DNA of 64,000 bases, taken from contig NZ_LMUX01000021.1 in the NCBI RefSeq assembly GCF_009765705.1, forward strand, positions 944,312 through 1,008,311, read 5' to 3'. This DNA is from Burkholderia sp. L27(2015). GTDB lineage: Bacteria; Pseudomonadota; Gammaproteobacteria; Burkholderiales; Burkholderiaceae. Made by a program: the position numbers and the translations under genes. This document shows, one piece after another, positions 16,984-25,825 of this stretch (position 1 is the first letter of the stretch; every line of letters starts with the position of its first letter). The notes below the pieces were generated by a model, which saw only the letters and a list, made by a program, of their open reading frames with translations, was not told the DNA's origin and did not search any database.

Positions 16984-18372
16984 ATGGCAACGACTGAACG
17001 GTTCGAATATGTGTTTCTCGGCGGCGGCAAAGGCGGCAAGACGCTCGCCACGGAATTGGCCAACGCAGGAAAGCGCGTCGCGGTGGTCGAGCGCGGCATG
17101 ATAGGCGGGTCATGCATCAACGTCGCATGTATTCCGACGAAAGCGCTGATTCATAGCGCGCGGGTCGTTCATGCGGCAGCCGAGTCGCGCAACTATGGTG
17201 TGCCGGCCGACACGTCAGAGGTGGACATGCAAGGCGTGCAACGCCACGTGCGCAAGGTCGTCGACGAGTTGGTCGATATCAACTTCAACGCGTTTCGCGC
17301 ATCGGGCCTGGAGCTGGTGTTGGGCAACGGACGGTTTGTCGCACCGCGCACGCTTGAGGTGGCGCTTGTCGAAGGCGGCACGCGCGTGATCGAAGGCGAA
17401 CACGTCTTCATCAACACGGGCACACACGCCGCGATTCCTCCGGTTCCCGGTCTGGCCGATGCGCGGCCGATGACGCACGTGGAAGCACTGCGACTGGAAC
17501 GGCGTCCGGAACACTTGATCGTTATCGGTGGCGGCTATGTCGGCTTGGAAATGGCACAAGCGTTTCGTCGCCTGGGCAGCCGCGTGACCTTGTTGCAAGA
17601 CGGGCCGCGGGTCGCGAGCCGCGAAGACCAGGACGTCACGGACGCGATCGAAGCCGCGTTCGCGCAAGAGGGTATCGAGATCCGTACGGGCATCAAGATT
17701 CGCGAGGTCACGGGTGCTTCCGGCGAACGTGTCAACGTGGCGCTGGCCGACGGCACGGTGATCACCGCGACCGACATTCTCGTTGCCGCAGGGCGCACGC
17801 CGAACACGCGTGAGATCGGGCTGCATCTCGCCGGCGTCGAGGCCGACGCGCGAGGTTTCCTCAAGGTCGATGAGCATCTGGCGACCACTGCGCCGAACAC
17901 CTGGGCAATCGGCGAAGTCGCCGGTACGCCGATGTTCACGCATGCATCATGGGACGACTACCGCGTGTTGCGCTCGCAGCTTAACGGCGGTGATCGGTCG
18001 ACGAAGGGGCGGCTCGTGCCGTATGCGATGTTCATCGAACCCGAGTTGGGTCGAGTCGGCTTGAGTGAAATCGAAGCGGCTGCGTTGGGCATCGAGGTGC
18101 GTGTCGCAAAGATTCCGATGGCGGTAGTGCCGCGTGCTCGTACGATCGCGGATACGCGTGGCTTCATGAAGGCGTTGGTCGCAAAGGATACCGACGAGAT
18201 TCTGGGCTTCACGATGCTGGGCAGCAATGCGGGCGAGGTGGTGGCGGTGGTGCAGATGGCGATGCTCGGCAAGCTGCCGTACACTGCAGTGCGCGATGCA
18301 ATCATTGCGCACCCGACCATATCGGAAGGACTTAACTTGCTGTTCGGCAAAGTGCCGGCACGCACGGTTTAA
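16984..18372 (+). CDS. FAD-dependent pyridine nucleotide-disulfide oxidoreductase (mercuric reductase/RclA-like)
   Basis: A 462-residue class I flavoprotein disulfide oxidoreductase. An N-terminal FAD-binding glycine motif (FLGGGKGGKTLA) is followed by the redox-active pair C44 and C49 in SCINVACIPTKA, the NAD(P)H-binding motif VIGGGYVGLEMA near residue 180, and the C-terminal dimer domain with HPTISE. The lipoamide-dehydrogenase-like C-terminal motif is kept, but no 2-oxoacid dehydrogenase genes are near, so it is probably not an E3 subunit. Related stand-alone enzymes act in copper, mercury or hypochlorite stress. The specific substrate is unknown. TTGGAG lies just before the ATG. Confidence 0.85.
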   Translation: MATTERFEYVFLGGGKGGKTLATELANAGKRVAVVERGMIGGSCINVACIPTKALIHSARVVHAAAESRNYGVPADTSEVDMQGVQRHVRKVVDELVDINFNAFRASGLELVLGNGRFVAPRTLEVALVEGGTRVIEGEHVFINTGTHAAIPPVPGLADARPMTHVEALRLERRPEHLIVIGGGYVGLEMAQAFRRLGSRVTLLQDGPRVASREDQDVTDAIEAAFAQEGIEIRTGIKIREVTGASGERVNVALADGTVITATDILVAAGRTPNTREIGLHLAGVEADARGFLKVDEHLATTAPNTWAIGEVAGTPMFTHASWDDYRVLRSQLNGGDRSTKGRLVPYAMFIEPELGRVGLSEIEAAALGIEVRVAKIPMAVVPRARTIADTRGFMKALVAKDTDEILGFTMLGSNAGEVVAVVQMAMLGKLPYTAVRDAIIAHPTISEGLNLLFGKVPARTV

Positions 18373-18385
18373 GACGTCGGTGCAC

Positions 18386-18403
18386 GGCGGCCTTCGGGCC
18401 GCC
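18386..18403. terminator. Hairpin between convergent genes
   Basis: GGCGGCC-TTCG-GGCCGCC forms a seven-base-pair stem with a stable TTCG tetraloop, 14 bases after the stop of the oxidoreductase and 15 bases before the stop of the ynfA-like gene. No T run follows on either strand, so it may be a weak or Rho-assisted terminator or a stabilising 3' end. Confidence 0.55.
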
Positions 18404-18417
18404 TGACTCTCTCGCTG

Positions 18418-18744
18418 CTAGGGCTGCAGTACGATAATGGCCATGCCCGTCAGTGCCATGCCCGCGCCGGCCAGGTCCCACCGCGTCAGCGCGACACCAT
18501 CGACAAATCGCAGCCATAGAAGTGCAACGGTGATGTACATGCCTCCGTACGCGGCGTAGGTTCTGCCGGCCGCTGTCGGATGCAGCGTGAGCAGCCAGGC
18601 AAACACCGCGAAGGAAACGGCCGACGGCAGCAGTAGCCACGCGCTGCGTCCTTCCTTGAGCACGAGCCAGGGTAGATAACATCCGAGAATCTCGGTTACG
18701 GCGGTGAGCGCAAATAGCGCGCTTAATTTAAACAGTTCAACCAT
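18418..18744 (-). CDS. YnfA/UPF0060 family membrane protein
   Basis: A 108-residue protein with four membrane segments, the exact size of the YnfA (UPF0060) family, which belongs to the small multidrug resistance-like fold. Family motifs are [33 protein letters not shown] and [15 protein letters not shown]. Some members give mild resistance to cationic dyes and biocides; in others no function is shown. The start at 18744 is set by AAGGAA seven bases upstream; the in-frame extension to 18801 adds 19 residues absent from the family. Confidence 0.92.
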   Translation of the reverse strand: MVELFKLSALFALTAVTEILGCYLPWLVLKEGRSAWLLLPSAVSFAVFAWLLTLHPTAAGRTYAAYGGMYITVALLWLRFVDGVALTRWDLAGAGMALTGMAIIVLQP

Positions 18745-18918
18745 ACGCCATTCCTTTTTAGTTGCAGCGCGAGCATACGCCGCTAGCCACACGTCTGCCA
18801 AAAAAAACGGCTATGCTCCACCAACACACTCGTGTATTGACGCGAGGCCACACGACGACGGTAATGGTTTCAGCGCAACGTGAGTCAGCGTTGAGTCGTT
18901 ACGCGAAGGAAGGGAGAA

Positions 18919-20070
18919 ATGGCAAACGCTCGCAGCAAATCGATCGCGAAGCATGATGCGAAATCGGCACCCAACAAAAAAGCAGCCACCGATCTGCCTG
19001 GGCAAGTGGTGCTCGTGCTGCAAGGCGGCGGCGCGCTGGGAGCCTATCAGGCCGGTGTGTATGAGGCACTCCACGAAGCGAACATCGAACCCGATTGGAT
19101 CGTGGGGACTTCGATAGGCGCGATCAACGGCGCGCTGATTGCGGGCAACGCGCCGGAAAACCGCGTCGCGCGCCTGCGGCAGTTCTGGGAAATGGCGTCC
19201 AGTTCGACATGGTCCACGCAGTACTGGGATGCGCTCAATCTCGGCCGGCTGATTCCTAATCTGGGCACGGTGTCACAGGGCGTCCCGGGATTTTTCTCGC
19301 CGAAGTCGGGTGCCTGGTTCAGCTCGCACATGCCGGTAGGCGTGAGCGATGCGGCCTATTACACCACCGATCCGCTGCGTAACACGCTCAAGGAATTGGT
19401 GGACTTCGAACGCATCGCCAAGGCAGAAATGCGACTCACGCTCGGCGCCGTCAATGTTCGTTCCGGCGGCATGCGTTATTTCGACAGCCGCGATGAAATC
19501 GTGGGCGTGGACCACGTGATGGCTTCCGGCGCGCTGCCGCCCGCCTTTCCCGCGGTGATGATAGACGGCGAACCGTATTGGGACGGCGGCATCTACTCCA
19601 ACACGCCGATCGAAGTGGTCATGAACGACAACCCGCGTCGCGATGCCATCATCTTTGCCGCCGAACTTTGGCAGCAGGAAAGCCTGGACCCGGATTCCAT
19701 ACTCGAAGTCATGGGCCGTCAAAAGGACATCCAGTACGCCAGCCAAGCCGAGAGCCACACGAAACGGCAACAGGAGATACACCATTTGCGCCATATCGTG
19801 CGCGAACTCGGCAAACTGCTGCCGGACGATGTTCGCAGCCGCAGCGAGACCCGCGAACTGCTCAGTTGGGGCTGCGGCACGCTGATGCACGTGGTGCCGC
19901 TGCGGGTGCCGGCCGTGAAAGGCGAAGATCACACCAAGGATATCGACTTCACACCTGCCGGTGTTCGCGCCCGCTGGGATGCGGGACGAGAGCAGACTCG
20001 GCGGGTGATTGCGCGAGCGCCCTGGAACGCAGCGATTGACCCGGCCATTGGCATCTTCGTGCACGCCTGA
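18919..20070 (+). CDS. Patatin-like phospholipase with C-terminal DUF3734-type region
   Basis: A 383-residue predicted acyl hydrolase with the patatin Ser-Asp dyad. The oxyanion loop is LQGGGALGAYQ, the nucleophile is S65 in GTSIG, and the aspartate is in DGGIYSNTP. The C-terminal third after about residue 245 resembles the DUF3734 region found only with patatins. An N-terminal Lys/Ala-rich tail of about 28 residues precedes the catalytic core and does not look like a signal peptide, so a cytoplasmic or membrane-peripheral place is likely. It might act on membrane lipids or on storage polyester; nothing near it decides this. AAGGGAGA precedes the ATG. Confidence 0.88.
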   Translation: MANARSKSIAKHDAKSAPNKKAATDLPGQVVLVLQGGGALGAYQAGVYEALHEANIEPDWIVGTSIGAINGALIAGNAPENRVARLRQFWEMASSSTWSTQYWDALNLGRLIPNLGTVSQGVPGFFSPKSGAWFSSHMPVGVSDAAYYTTDPLRNTLKELVDFERIAKAEMRLTLGAVNVRSGGMRYFDSRDEIVGVDHVMASGALPPAFPAVMIDGEPYWDGGIYSNTPIEVVMNDNPRRDAIIFAAELWQQESLDPDSILEVMGRQKDIQYASQAESHTKRQQEIHHLRHIVRELGKLLPDDVRSRSETRELLSWGCGTLMHVVPLRVPAVKGEDHTKDIDFTPAGVRARWDAGREQTRRVIARAPWNAAIDPAIGIFVHA

Positions 20071-20138
20071 TTCGTTGCCGGTTTGCGGCATGAGTTGCCC
20101 TCATCGCCGCAATCGCTCCCATACATCCCGCATATGGG

Positions 20139-20159
20139 AAATACATGAACTATGTATTT
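20139..20159. promoter_or_regulatory. Inverted repeat upstream of secreted hydrolase gene
   Basis: AAATACAT-GAACT-ATGTATTT is a perfect eight-base inverted repeat with a five-base spacer, in an AT-rich patch 55 bases before the start of the hydrolase gene. It has the shape of an operator for a dimeric repressor or activator. No regulator gene is adjacent. Confidence 0.45.
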
Positions 20160-20213
20160 TACATTTAGCGAGTGCAGCCCTACGATCTGGACCACCGCAT
20201 CGGAGCATGGTTC

Positions 20214-21305
20214 ATGACCTTCAAGTTATCTCGCATCATCCGGATTCTGAGCGCGACACTTTGCGTGGCGCTTGGCGTGGCTACCTCGATGTCTGCATGG
20301 GCGCAACATCGCTACACGCCGAATCTGAAACCGGTTTCCGTCATCTCCGATACGCGGCTGACGATAGCCACGCCTGAGGGCCATGCGCAATTCCCGCTGT
20401 ACCTGTCGAGCGACTGGAATGTTGCGCAACCGCAGATCGTGCGCGCGGTCATCGTGATTCACGGCAAGCTACGCAATGCCAATGTCTATTTCAACACCGC
20501 GCAGAAAGCGCGCGCGGCAGCGGACACCTTGACGGGCACCGATGCCAACGCCACGCTGCTGATCGCCCCGCAGTTCCTGGCCTCGATCGATACCGACGTG
20601 CATACGAGCCAGCCGGGCGACCTCTTGCGCTGGAATGACAACGCGTGGATGGGTGGCGAGACGGCTGAAGGCGGCGCGTCCATCAGCTCCTATACGGTGC
20701 TCGACGCCATCGTCGCCCGACTGGCCGATCGCCGCCTGTTCCCTAACTTGCAGCACATCGTGTTCGCCGGCCATTCGGGCGGTGCACAGGTGGTGCAACG
20801 CTATGCGGTGGCCGCCCGCGGCGTCAAGGAACTCGCCACCGAAGGCATCGACGTGCGCTACGTGGTATCGAGCCCGTCGACGTACGCCTATTTCGATGCG
20901 CAACGCCCCGACGCCAACGGCATGCCCGCGCCATTCGACGCGGCACGGTGCACCGACTTCAATGCATGGAAATACGGCATGCAAAGCCGGCCTGCCTATT
21001 TGAGCGATCGAACGCCGACGCAGCTTGAACAAGCGTATGTCGAGCGCCAAGTCGACTATCTCGTCGGCGCCAACGACAACGATCCTCAGAATGCCGCGCT
21101 CGACAAAAGTTGTCCCGCACAGGCCCAAGGCCCCGAGCGCGTCGCGCGAGCGCAGGGCTACTACCGGTATTTACAAATGCGCCATCCTGCCGGCCTGAAC
21201 CAATCCTTCCATATCGTGCCAGGCGTGGGTCATAACGGCGCTCGTATGCTGACGTCTCCCTGTGCCCTTGCGGCAATGTTCGGCACGGACACCTGCAAGA
21301 ACTGA
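20214..21305 (+). CDS. Secreted alpha/beta-hydrolase-like protein
   Basis: A 363-residue protein with a signal peptide of about 31 residues (cleavage after SAWA) and a mature domain that looks like an alpha/beta hydrolase. VIVIHGKLRNANVYF resembles the oxyanion strand, IVFAGHSGGAQVVQRY carries a GxSxG nucleophile elbow, and a late GVGHNGARM supplies a histidine. The natural substrate is unknown. The start at 20214 is preferred because GGAG lies nine bases before it and the signal peptide then begins at residue 1; an upstream GTG at 20172 would add 14 residues. It stands alone behind a palindromic site. Confidence 0.75.
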   Translation: MTFKLSRIIRILSATLCVALGVATSMSAWAQHRYTPNLKPVSVISDTRLTIATPEGHAQFPLYLSSDWNVAQPQIVRAVIVIHGKLRNANVYFNTAQKARAAADTLTGTDANATLLIAPQFLASIDTDVHTSQPGDLLRWNDNAWMGGETAEGGASISSYTVLDAIVARLADRRLFPNLQHIVFAGHSGGAQVVQRYAVAARGVKELATEGIDVRYVVSSPSTYAYFDAQRPDANGMPAPFDAARCTDFNAWKYGMQSRPAYLSDRTPTQLEQAYVERQVDYLVGANDNDPQNAALDKSCPAQAQGPERVARAQGYYRYLQMRHPAGLNQSFHIVPGVGHNGARMLTSPCALAAMFGTDTCKN

Positions 21306-21396
21306 GGTGGGTTGTCATGACGGTGGGTGTCATATGCGTCGATAGCGCCTGCGAAACCTTATAATTGGCGCAGGCACACTCACTACCGTTACCCTC

Positions 21397-22581
21397 ATGA
21401 CGCTCGACACTCTCGACACGCCCGCGGCGCTGATCGACATACCACGGATGGAAAAGAATATTGCGCTCATGCAAGAACGCATGAACGCGCTCGGCGTGAA
21501 ATTTCGCCCGCACGTGAAGACCACCAAGTGCCTCGACGTGGTGCGTGCACAAATCGCGGCGGGCGCCAAAGGCATCACCGTTTCGACGTTGAAAGAAGCA
21601 GAAGAATTTTTCGCCGCCGGCGTGACCGATATTCTCTACGCCGTAAGCATCGTGCCCGCAAAACTACCGAGAGCAATGGCGCTGCTAAGCCAGGGGTGCG
21701 ATCTGAAACTGGTGGTAGATAACACGATCGCGGCAACTGCGATTGCGCAATTCAGTCGCGAGCATGAACAGACCTTCGAGGTCTGGATCGAAGTCGATAC
21801 CGACGGGCATCGATCGGGCATCACGCCGGAACAGGACACGCTGCTGCAGGTCGGCCGTATTCTGCATGACCATGGCGTGCGCGTCGGCGGCGTAATGACC
21901 CACGCGGGATCCAGCTATGACCTCGATACGCCGCAAGCCTTGGCCGCGCTGGCCGAGCAGGAACGCGCCGGGTGTGTGCACGCCGCGCAGCGTCTGCGCG
22001 CCGCCGGCATTCCCTGCGTGGGGGTCAGCGTCGGTTCGACGCCCACTGCCCTCGCTGTCGAGAAACTCGACGGCGTGACCGAAGTGCGGGCCGGCGTTTA
22101 CGTCTTTTTCGATCTCGTGATGCACAACGTCGGCGTATGCGCGCTCGGTGACATCGCCTTGAGCGTACTTACCACTGTCATCGGCCACCAAGTCGAAAAG
22201 GGCTGGGCGATACTGGACGCGGGCTGGATGGCGATGAGCCGTGATCGCGGCACGTCGAAGCAGGGTCACGATTTTGGATATGGCCAACCGTGCGAGCTCG
22301 ATGGCACGTTGCTGACCGACTACGTGCTGAGCGCGGCCAACCAGGAACATGGCATCCTCTCGCCACTGCATCCTGCGGTCGCGGGTGAATCGCATGCCGT
22401 CGCGACAGATGACCTCGCTGCTGCCGCGGCCGCCAACAACGTGGTCACGCGCTTTCCGATTGGAACGAAGTTGCGCATCTTGCCCAATCATGCCTGCTCA
22501 ACAGGCGCTCAATTTCCCGAGTATCACGCTCTCTCGGCTCGTGGCGATGTCGCCGTTTGGAGGCGTTTCCACGGTTGGTGA
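21397..22581 (+). CDS. D-threonine aldolase / DSD1-type PLP enzyme
   Basis: A 394-residue fold-type III PLP enzyme (alanine racemase-like barrel with a C-terminal metal-binding domain) of the family that includes D-threonine aldolase, D-serine dehydratase and 3-hydroxy-D-aspartate aldolase. The PLP lysine is K41 in RPHVKTTK, and the metal-binding His and Cys are in PNHACSTG near residue 362. These enzymes split or dehydrate beta-hydroxy D-amino acids. Which reaction occurs cannot be told from motifs. It is not in an obvious operon: the next gene is convergent. Confidence 0.85.
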   Translation: MTLDTLDTPAALIDIPRMEKNIALMQERMNALGVKFRPHVKTTKCLDVVRAQIAAGAKGITVSTLKEAEEFFAAGVTDILYAVSIVPAKLPRAMALLSQGCDLKLVVDNTIAATAIAQFSREHEQTFEVWIEVDTDGHRSGITPEQDTLLQVGRILHDHGVRVGGVMTHAGSSYDLDTPQALAALAEQERAGCVHAAQRLRAAGIPCVGVSVGSTPTALAVEKLDGVTEVRAGVYVFFDLVMHNVGVCALGDIALSVLTTVIGHQVEKGWAILDAGWMAMSRDRGTSKQGHDFGYGQPCELDGTLLTDYVLSAANQEHGILSPLHPAVAGESHAVATDDLAAAAAANNVVTRFPIGTKLRILPNHACSTGAQFPEYHALSARGDVAVWRRFHGW

Positions 22582-22589
22582 GTCTGATG

Positions 22590-22618
22590 CCGGCGTGCCA
22601 GAATAGGCGGCACGCCGG
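22590..22618. terminator. Ten-base-pair hairpin between convergent genes
   Basis: CCGGCGTGCC and GGCACGCCGG form a perfect ten-base-pair GC-rich stem with a nine-base loop, just after the stop of the DSD1-like gene and before the stop of the convergent hydrolase. It lacks a T run. Its place suggests transcript-end function for both genes. Confidence 0.6.
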
Positions 22619-22661
22619 GTCTAGCCGCCTCTTACCGGGTCTCACATAACTCGTCGTCAGC

Positions 22662-23564
22662 TCAATCCGACTGCAGCGGCATCTCCAGGAACGCCTTAAG
22701 CGCGTGATAGAACTTCTTGCGATACACGCCCATCATCGGATTGTGAGCGATGCCGGCGAGCGCAACGAATTGCTTGTCCTTGTTCGGCAGCCTGGCGAAA
22801 AAATCGAGTAGATCGGGCTCGGCTGCGATACCGTCGTACTCGCCTCGGATAATCATCACGGGGCACACGATCTGAGCCGGATCGACCGCTGGAAGATTGA
22901 CACACATGTCCACATAGGTGCCGGTCGGTACTTCACTCACCAATGGCAACTCGGCCGCGGCGATCGCTTGCGGTACCAGCGCCTCACTCGTGCCAGGTTT
23001 GTCACGATTGAACATACCCTCGTAAAACGCCAGATTGACCTTACGGCGGGGGCTAGCCGAGTACTCGGGCAATTTCGTGCGACGCTGCTCCAGGGTCGGC
23101 GAACCCGCGCCCGTGTAGACCAACGCCGCCATGCCCAACCGGCTGACCTTTTCCGGGTTTCTCGTCGTGAACAGCGATGCACGCAACGCACCCGACGAAG
23201 AGCCGAACATCGACAAGGTGGAAACGCCCGTGGTCTCGAGCACGAAGGGCACTGCCAGTTGCAGATCGTCGGCGCCGGACTGTATGCCTGAGTTCGAGCC
23301 TTCGGTCCAGCCGGAGCGGCCGTAGCCGTCGTGGTCCATCGTCCACACGTCGTATCCCAGCGCCGCAAAATGGTCCATCACCGAGTAGTCGTCGCGCCCC
23401 GGCACCTGCAGGTCGTATGTGTTGCGACCCGACACGGTCGACCCGTGCACCAGGAACAAAACCGGCAGTGGCGCCTGGCCGGCAACCGGTGGCGTGGCGC
23501 GTTTGCGGTACACATAGAGTCGCACCGGACCTTTGTTGACGTAATATTCGGCATTCCAGTTCAT
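22662..23564 (-). CDS. Alpha/beta hydrolase
   Basis: A 300-residue cytoplasmic alpha/beta-fold hydrolase. LFLVHGSTVSGRNTYD forms the oxyanion region, the nucleophile is in FGSSSGALRA, the acid is probably D238 in RGEYDGIA, and the histidine is in GIAHNPMM. It lies divergent from the LysR gene at 23773, with about 210 bases between them, so that regulator is the natural candidate to control it. Substrate unknown. Confidence 0.8.
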   Translation of the reverse strand: MNWNAEYYVNKGPVRLYVYRKRATPPVAGQAPLPVLFLVHGSTVSGRNTYDLQVPGRDDYSVMDHFAALGYDVWTMDHDGYGRSGWTEGSNSGIQSGADDLQLAVPFVLETTGVSTLSMFGSSSGALRASLFTTRNPEKVSRLGMAALVYTGAGSPTLEQRRTKLPEYSASPRRKVNLAFYEGMFNRDKPGTSEALVPQAIAAAELPLVSEVPTGTYVDMCVNLPAVDPAQIVCPVMIIRGEYDGIAAEPDLLDFFARLPNKDKQFVALAGIAHNPMMGVYRKKFYHALKAFLEMPLQSD

Positions 23565-23772
23565 ATCGCTTCCTTGGTCGTATAGTCGCGCAGCCGCGTA
23601 GGCGGTACAGCGTGGTAAATGAGGCTATGAGATCGGGCTATGAGGCAATGGCCCAATCGTGAAGGCATAATGCCTACACGGCGTGGTTTGCATTATCGTC
23701 ATTCGCCTCGATCGATTGAACCGCTTTTGATGAACAGACAATTCACCAACGTCACTCCCAGCCTGGCAACCC

Positions 23773-24705
23773 ATGCGTGACCTGAATGCATTAGCGACCT
23801 TCGTGGCCGTTGTCGACCTGAATAGTTTTTCGCTGGCAGCCGAACGCTGTGGCATTTCGAAAGCGCTCGTCAGCAAGCATATCCAGACGCTCGAAGCGTC
23901 CATGGGCGTCAAGCTGTTGAACCGGACCACCCGTAAATTGGGGCTCACGCAAGCCGGCGAGCGGTTTTACGAGCGTTGCGCGCGGGTGATCGCCGACGCC
24001 GAGGATGCCGTGCGCGACCTTGAGGACGCCTCGCCCGATGCCCATGGCCTGATACGCGTAAGCACCGCGATGTCCTTCGGGCGGTTGCACTTGTTGCCGG
24101 CGATTGCCGACTTCCTGCGTGAACAGGCGTCGATACAAATCGACGTCACGCTGTCGGAACATTTTGTGGACCTGATCTCGGGCGGTGCGGATATTGTGGT
24201 GCGCATGGCCGATGAGCCGCGCCTGAGCAACCTCGTGGCGCGCAAACTGGCCCCTGTGCATCACGCGTTGGTGGCCTCCCCCTCGTACCTCGCATCGATC
24301 GGCATGCTGGCCTGCCCCGCCGACCTGCTGCGGTGCAATTGCCTGATCTATGCCGGCACCGGCAAGCGGGAATGGCAGTTGAGCGGGCCCGATGGCGAAC
24401 ATCGGATCAAAGTGTCGGGCAATTTTCGCGCGAACAACGGCGATGGGATCGCTGAGGCGGCGCTTGCCGGTTTGGGCGTGGGCATCTTGCCCTCGTTCAT
24501 CGCGAGCCCTCATCTCGTCGCAGGCCGGTTGATCCACGTGCTACCGCAATATCGGCCGCCCCAGCGCACCTTGTATGCGGTGTTCCTGCCCGATCGACAT
24601 TTGCCCAAGCGAATCCGGGAATTCGTGCGTTTCCTCAGTGAGCGCTTTGGGCCCGAGGCGTATTGGGACACTGCGCTGCGTGCTGCCGAGCACCAGCACC
24701 GATAG
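23773..24705 (+). CDS. LysR-family transcriptional regulator
   Basis: A 310-residue regulator of the LysR family. The N-terminal winged helix (residues 1-60) contains AAERCGISKALVSKHIQTLEASMGVKLLNRTTRKLGLTQAGERFY, and the rest is the periplasmic-binding-protein-like effector domain. This subgroup (DsdC/GcvA-like, with the RTTR motif) usually regulates a divergent gene. Here that is the alpha/beta hydrolase at 22662-23564. Effector unknown. It is convergent with a second LysR gene whose stop is only 17 bases away. Confidence 0.92.
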   Translation: MRDLNALATFVAVVDLNSFSLAAERCGISKALVSKHIQTLEASMGVKLLNRTTRKLGLTQAGERFYERCARVIADAEDAVRDLEDASPDAHGLIRVSTAMSFGRLHLLPAIADFLREQASIQIDVTLSEHFVDLISGGADIVVRMADEPRLSNLVARKLAPVHHALVASPSYLASIGMLACPADLLRCNCLIYAGTGKREWQLSGPDGEHRIKVSGNFRANNGDGIAEAALAGLGVGILPSFIASPHLVAGRLIHVLPQYRPPQRTLYAVFLPDRHLPKRIREFVRFLSERFGPEAYWDTALRAAEHQHR

Positions 24706-24722
24706 CCCGTCGCCGCGCCGAC

Positions 24723-25742
24723 CTAGCCCTTGATCGGATCGACCTCCTGACCGACGGCTTGCAGATCCGGCAGGTCGTCGTCCAGCAAGGTAAACGCATC
24801 CGGCAGACCAGGCAGTAATGCGGCTACCCGGGGCACCAGTTCGTCGCGCAGCACGCGACGGAACAGAGTGGATAGCTGCGTCGCCACATTGGAAAATTCG
24901 CCCTTGCGGGTGATCAACGTAATGTTGCGGCTCAGCCCGGGCGCCGGGAATGGCAGCGTCTCGACCTGCCGATTGGGCCCCAGCGAATAAACCAACTGCG
25001 ATGGCGCCACGACCGACCAGCCGTACCCCGCCGCAACCGCCGCGATCAAATCCTGGGGCGATTCGAATGCGAACTTCGACGTGATATCAAGCTGCAGCCG
25101 CCGGAAGTGGCGCTCGACGAGTTGGCCGGACTGGATCCGCGAGGTATAGCGGATATATGGCAACTTGCTTGCGATCACGCGCAGATCGGTGCTGCCCGCT
25201 GAGGTACCGCGTGGCAGCAGGACGATATATTGTTCGCGCACCAGTTCATGGCGTTCGATGCCTTCTTGCTGATAGAGCGCATCCGACGTCACGGCAATAT
25301 CGATTTCGCGATTGATCAAATCCTGGATATGACTGCGCGAAACGCCCCGCATGATCGAAAGGGTCTGGACTGCCAGCGTGCCGGCATCGGACGCCGCGGT
25401 CAGCGCGGGCACCAGTGAGGCGGCCAATGTAGAGAACATGGCCACGCGCAAGTGCGGCAACAACATGTCGGAAGCTTGGCGCACCTCAGCCCACGTTTCC
25501 CTCGCATCCAGCACCAAGCGCCCGCCGCGCTGATACAGCGCGATGCCGGCCGCGGTAAGCACCAGAGGGCGGCTTTGTCGATCGAACAAAGCGGAACCGA
25601 ACTCCGCTTCAAGCAATTTGATTTGCTGCGAAATCGCCGACTGCGTAACACCGAGCCGACGCGAGGCCGTCGTCATACTCCCGGCGTCTGCAACATTCAG
25701 AAAGACATCCAGCAGTTTGAGAATATCGAAGTTGGTTGTCAC
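24723..25742 (-). CDS. LysR-family transcriptional regulator of the monooxygenase cluster
   Basis: A regulator of about 339 residues. The helix-turn-helix is SMTTASRRLGVTQSAISQQIKLLEAEFGSALFDR. The start is uncertain: GTG at 25742 gives a normal LysR N terminus (MTTNFDILKLLDVFLNV) and is used here; ATG at 25805 would add 21 residues. The C terminus extends about 30 residues beyond most LysR proteins. It follows the hydrolase/monooxygenase/VOC genes on the same strand and may control them through the LysR-type box at 28577. Confidence 0.85.
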   Translation of the reverse strand: MTTNFDILKLLDVFLNVADAGSMTTASRRLGVTQSAISQQIKLLEAEFGSALFDRQSRPLVLTAAGIALYQRGGRLVLDARETWAEVRQASDMLLPHLRVAMFSTLAASLVPALTAASDAGTLAVQTLSIMRGVSRSHIQDLINREIDIAVTSDALYQQEGIERHELVREQYIVLLPRGTSAGSTDLRVIASKLPYIRYTSRIQSGQLVERHFRRLQLDITSKFAFESPQDLIAAVAAGYGWSVVAPSQLVYSLGPNRQVETLPFPAPGLSRNITLITRKGEFSNVATQLSTLFRRVLRDELVPRVAALLPGLPDAFTLLDDDLPDLQAVGQEVDPIKG

Positions 25743-25825
25743 GCTAGTCCCGTCCCTTGCTGCGAGTCGACAGGATGACGATAGCACGATCTCCACACCT
25801 TTCATTAATGGCCGGGCCCGATCTC